From: Dichotomocladium elegans | Taxonomy: Eukaryota; Mucoromycota; Mucoromycetes; Mucorales; Lichtheimiaceae | Length of the DNA: 64,000 nucleotides | NCBI GenBank assembly: GCA_025716815.1 | Contig: JAIXMN010000019.1 | Coordinates: forward strand, 310,001 to 374,000 | Direction: 5' to 3' | Part shown: in pieces, positions 63,679 through 64,000 of the stretch | Layout of the letters: every line of letters begins with the position of its first letter | How positions within the stretch are numbered: the first letter of the stretch is position 1 | Position numbers and translations under genes: made by a program | Notes under the pieces: model-generated | The model's input: the letters and a program-made list of their open reading frames with translations, nothing else | Told to the model about the DNA's origin: nothing | Databases searched by the model: none

Positions 63679-64000
63679 GAGAAAAGCTCGCCAATAAAAC
63701 AGAGAATATGTCCTGTCATTAGGTGGAGTAGCTATCTTTTTATGGTTGAAAATGCACAAGCAGTTCGTTTTGCGGTATGTGTATATACATGGTCAGGGGA
63801 CGGTTGGTGATGTTGCGAAGGCGGATCGCATACGACATTGCTTGAACCTCTATCGAAGTGGCCAGCTATGATTGGCCAGATTAAAAAATAGGATTTCCGC
63901 GTAAGGGGTCCCCAGCGTGAAGCCGATTCAGCCATTCTCTTTCCCCATTCCTTTTTCATCACTCCACAAACGCATCTCCTTTGCCATTGCACGACATGCA
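63679..64000. other. Right edge, no gene recognised
   Basis: 3' flank of TFB4. A minus frame of 86 codons (63732-63992) has no family features. An inverted CCAAT-like ATTGG (63872) suggests a promoter, but no start codon with a supported product is in the window. Confidence 0.35.

Overview
This window looks like nuclear DNA of an early-diverging fungus, most likely Mucoromycota. The genes carry many short introns (about 50-155 bp). I could place 83 introns in 19 genes by joining open frames at splice sites so that family sequence and reading phase were both restored. The gene set is fungal: a DASH-complex Ask1, a Wsc/Mid2-like mucin-type membrane protein and TRM44. The transposon relics (Fanzor, Tc1/mariner and Harbinger types) are kinds known from such genomes. 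The assignment is inference from gene content; no marker gene is present.

Layout. 0.4-2.4 kb is a decayed Fanzor (eukaryotic TnpB-like RNA-guided nuclease) element. 2.6-4.7 kb is a six-exon type II membrane glycosyltransferase-like gene. 5.5-6.7 kb is a Tc1/mariner relic. 6.8-9.5 kb holds an EEF1AKMT4/METTL13-like methyltransferase facing glucose-6-phosphate isomerase. 10.8-13.0 kb is a Harbinger-type unit in which the Myb/SANT-like partner is intact and the DDE transposase is broken. 14.9-17.1 kb is an AMP-forming acyl-CoA ligase of nine exons. 19.0-20.3 kb is an F-box/WD40 gene that seems truncated. 21.0-29.6 kb is gene-rich: TRM44, a mucin-like sensor, ASK1, an unknown disordered protein, pterin dehydratase, and SF3B5, whose first exon is the start codon alone. 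29.6-38.8 kb is a transposon graveyard with a second Fanzor relic, three Tc1/mariner relics, an acidic-repeat ORF and decayed frames. 38.8-44.1 kb has RRP45 (exosome) and MED25 (Mediator). 44-48 kb is gene-poor, with LTR-like repeats next to a tRNA-Gly. 48.4-63.7 kb is dense again: TRM11, UTP10 (2119 residues), a Red1/ZFC3H1-like protein, mitochondrial EF-G2 (MEF2) and TFB4.

The housekeeping genes lean toward RNA processing: tRNA modification (TRM44, TRM11), splicing (SF3B5), RNA decay (RRP45, Red1-like) and rRNA processing (UTP10). I see no operon-like logic, only compact divergent and convergent pairs. UTP10 and the Red1-like gene share a 141-bp divergent promoter region. TRM11 and UTP10 converge so tightly that their coding sequences overlap by 8 bp.

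The most interesting signal is the pair of Fanzor relics. Both keep the RuvC-type signature blocks. Both have the same two-hairpin block just downstream of the ORF, a candidate guide-RNA scaffold. Both end in sequence shared with the Tc1/mariner relics of the same window, which suggests a nuclease cargo moved by mariner-type ends.
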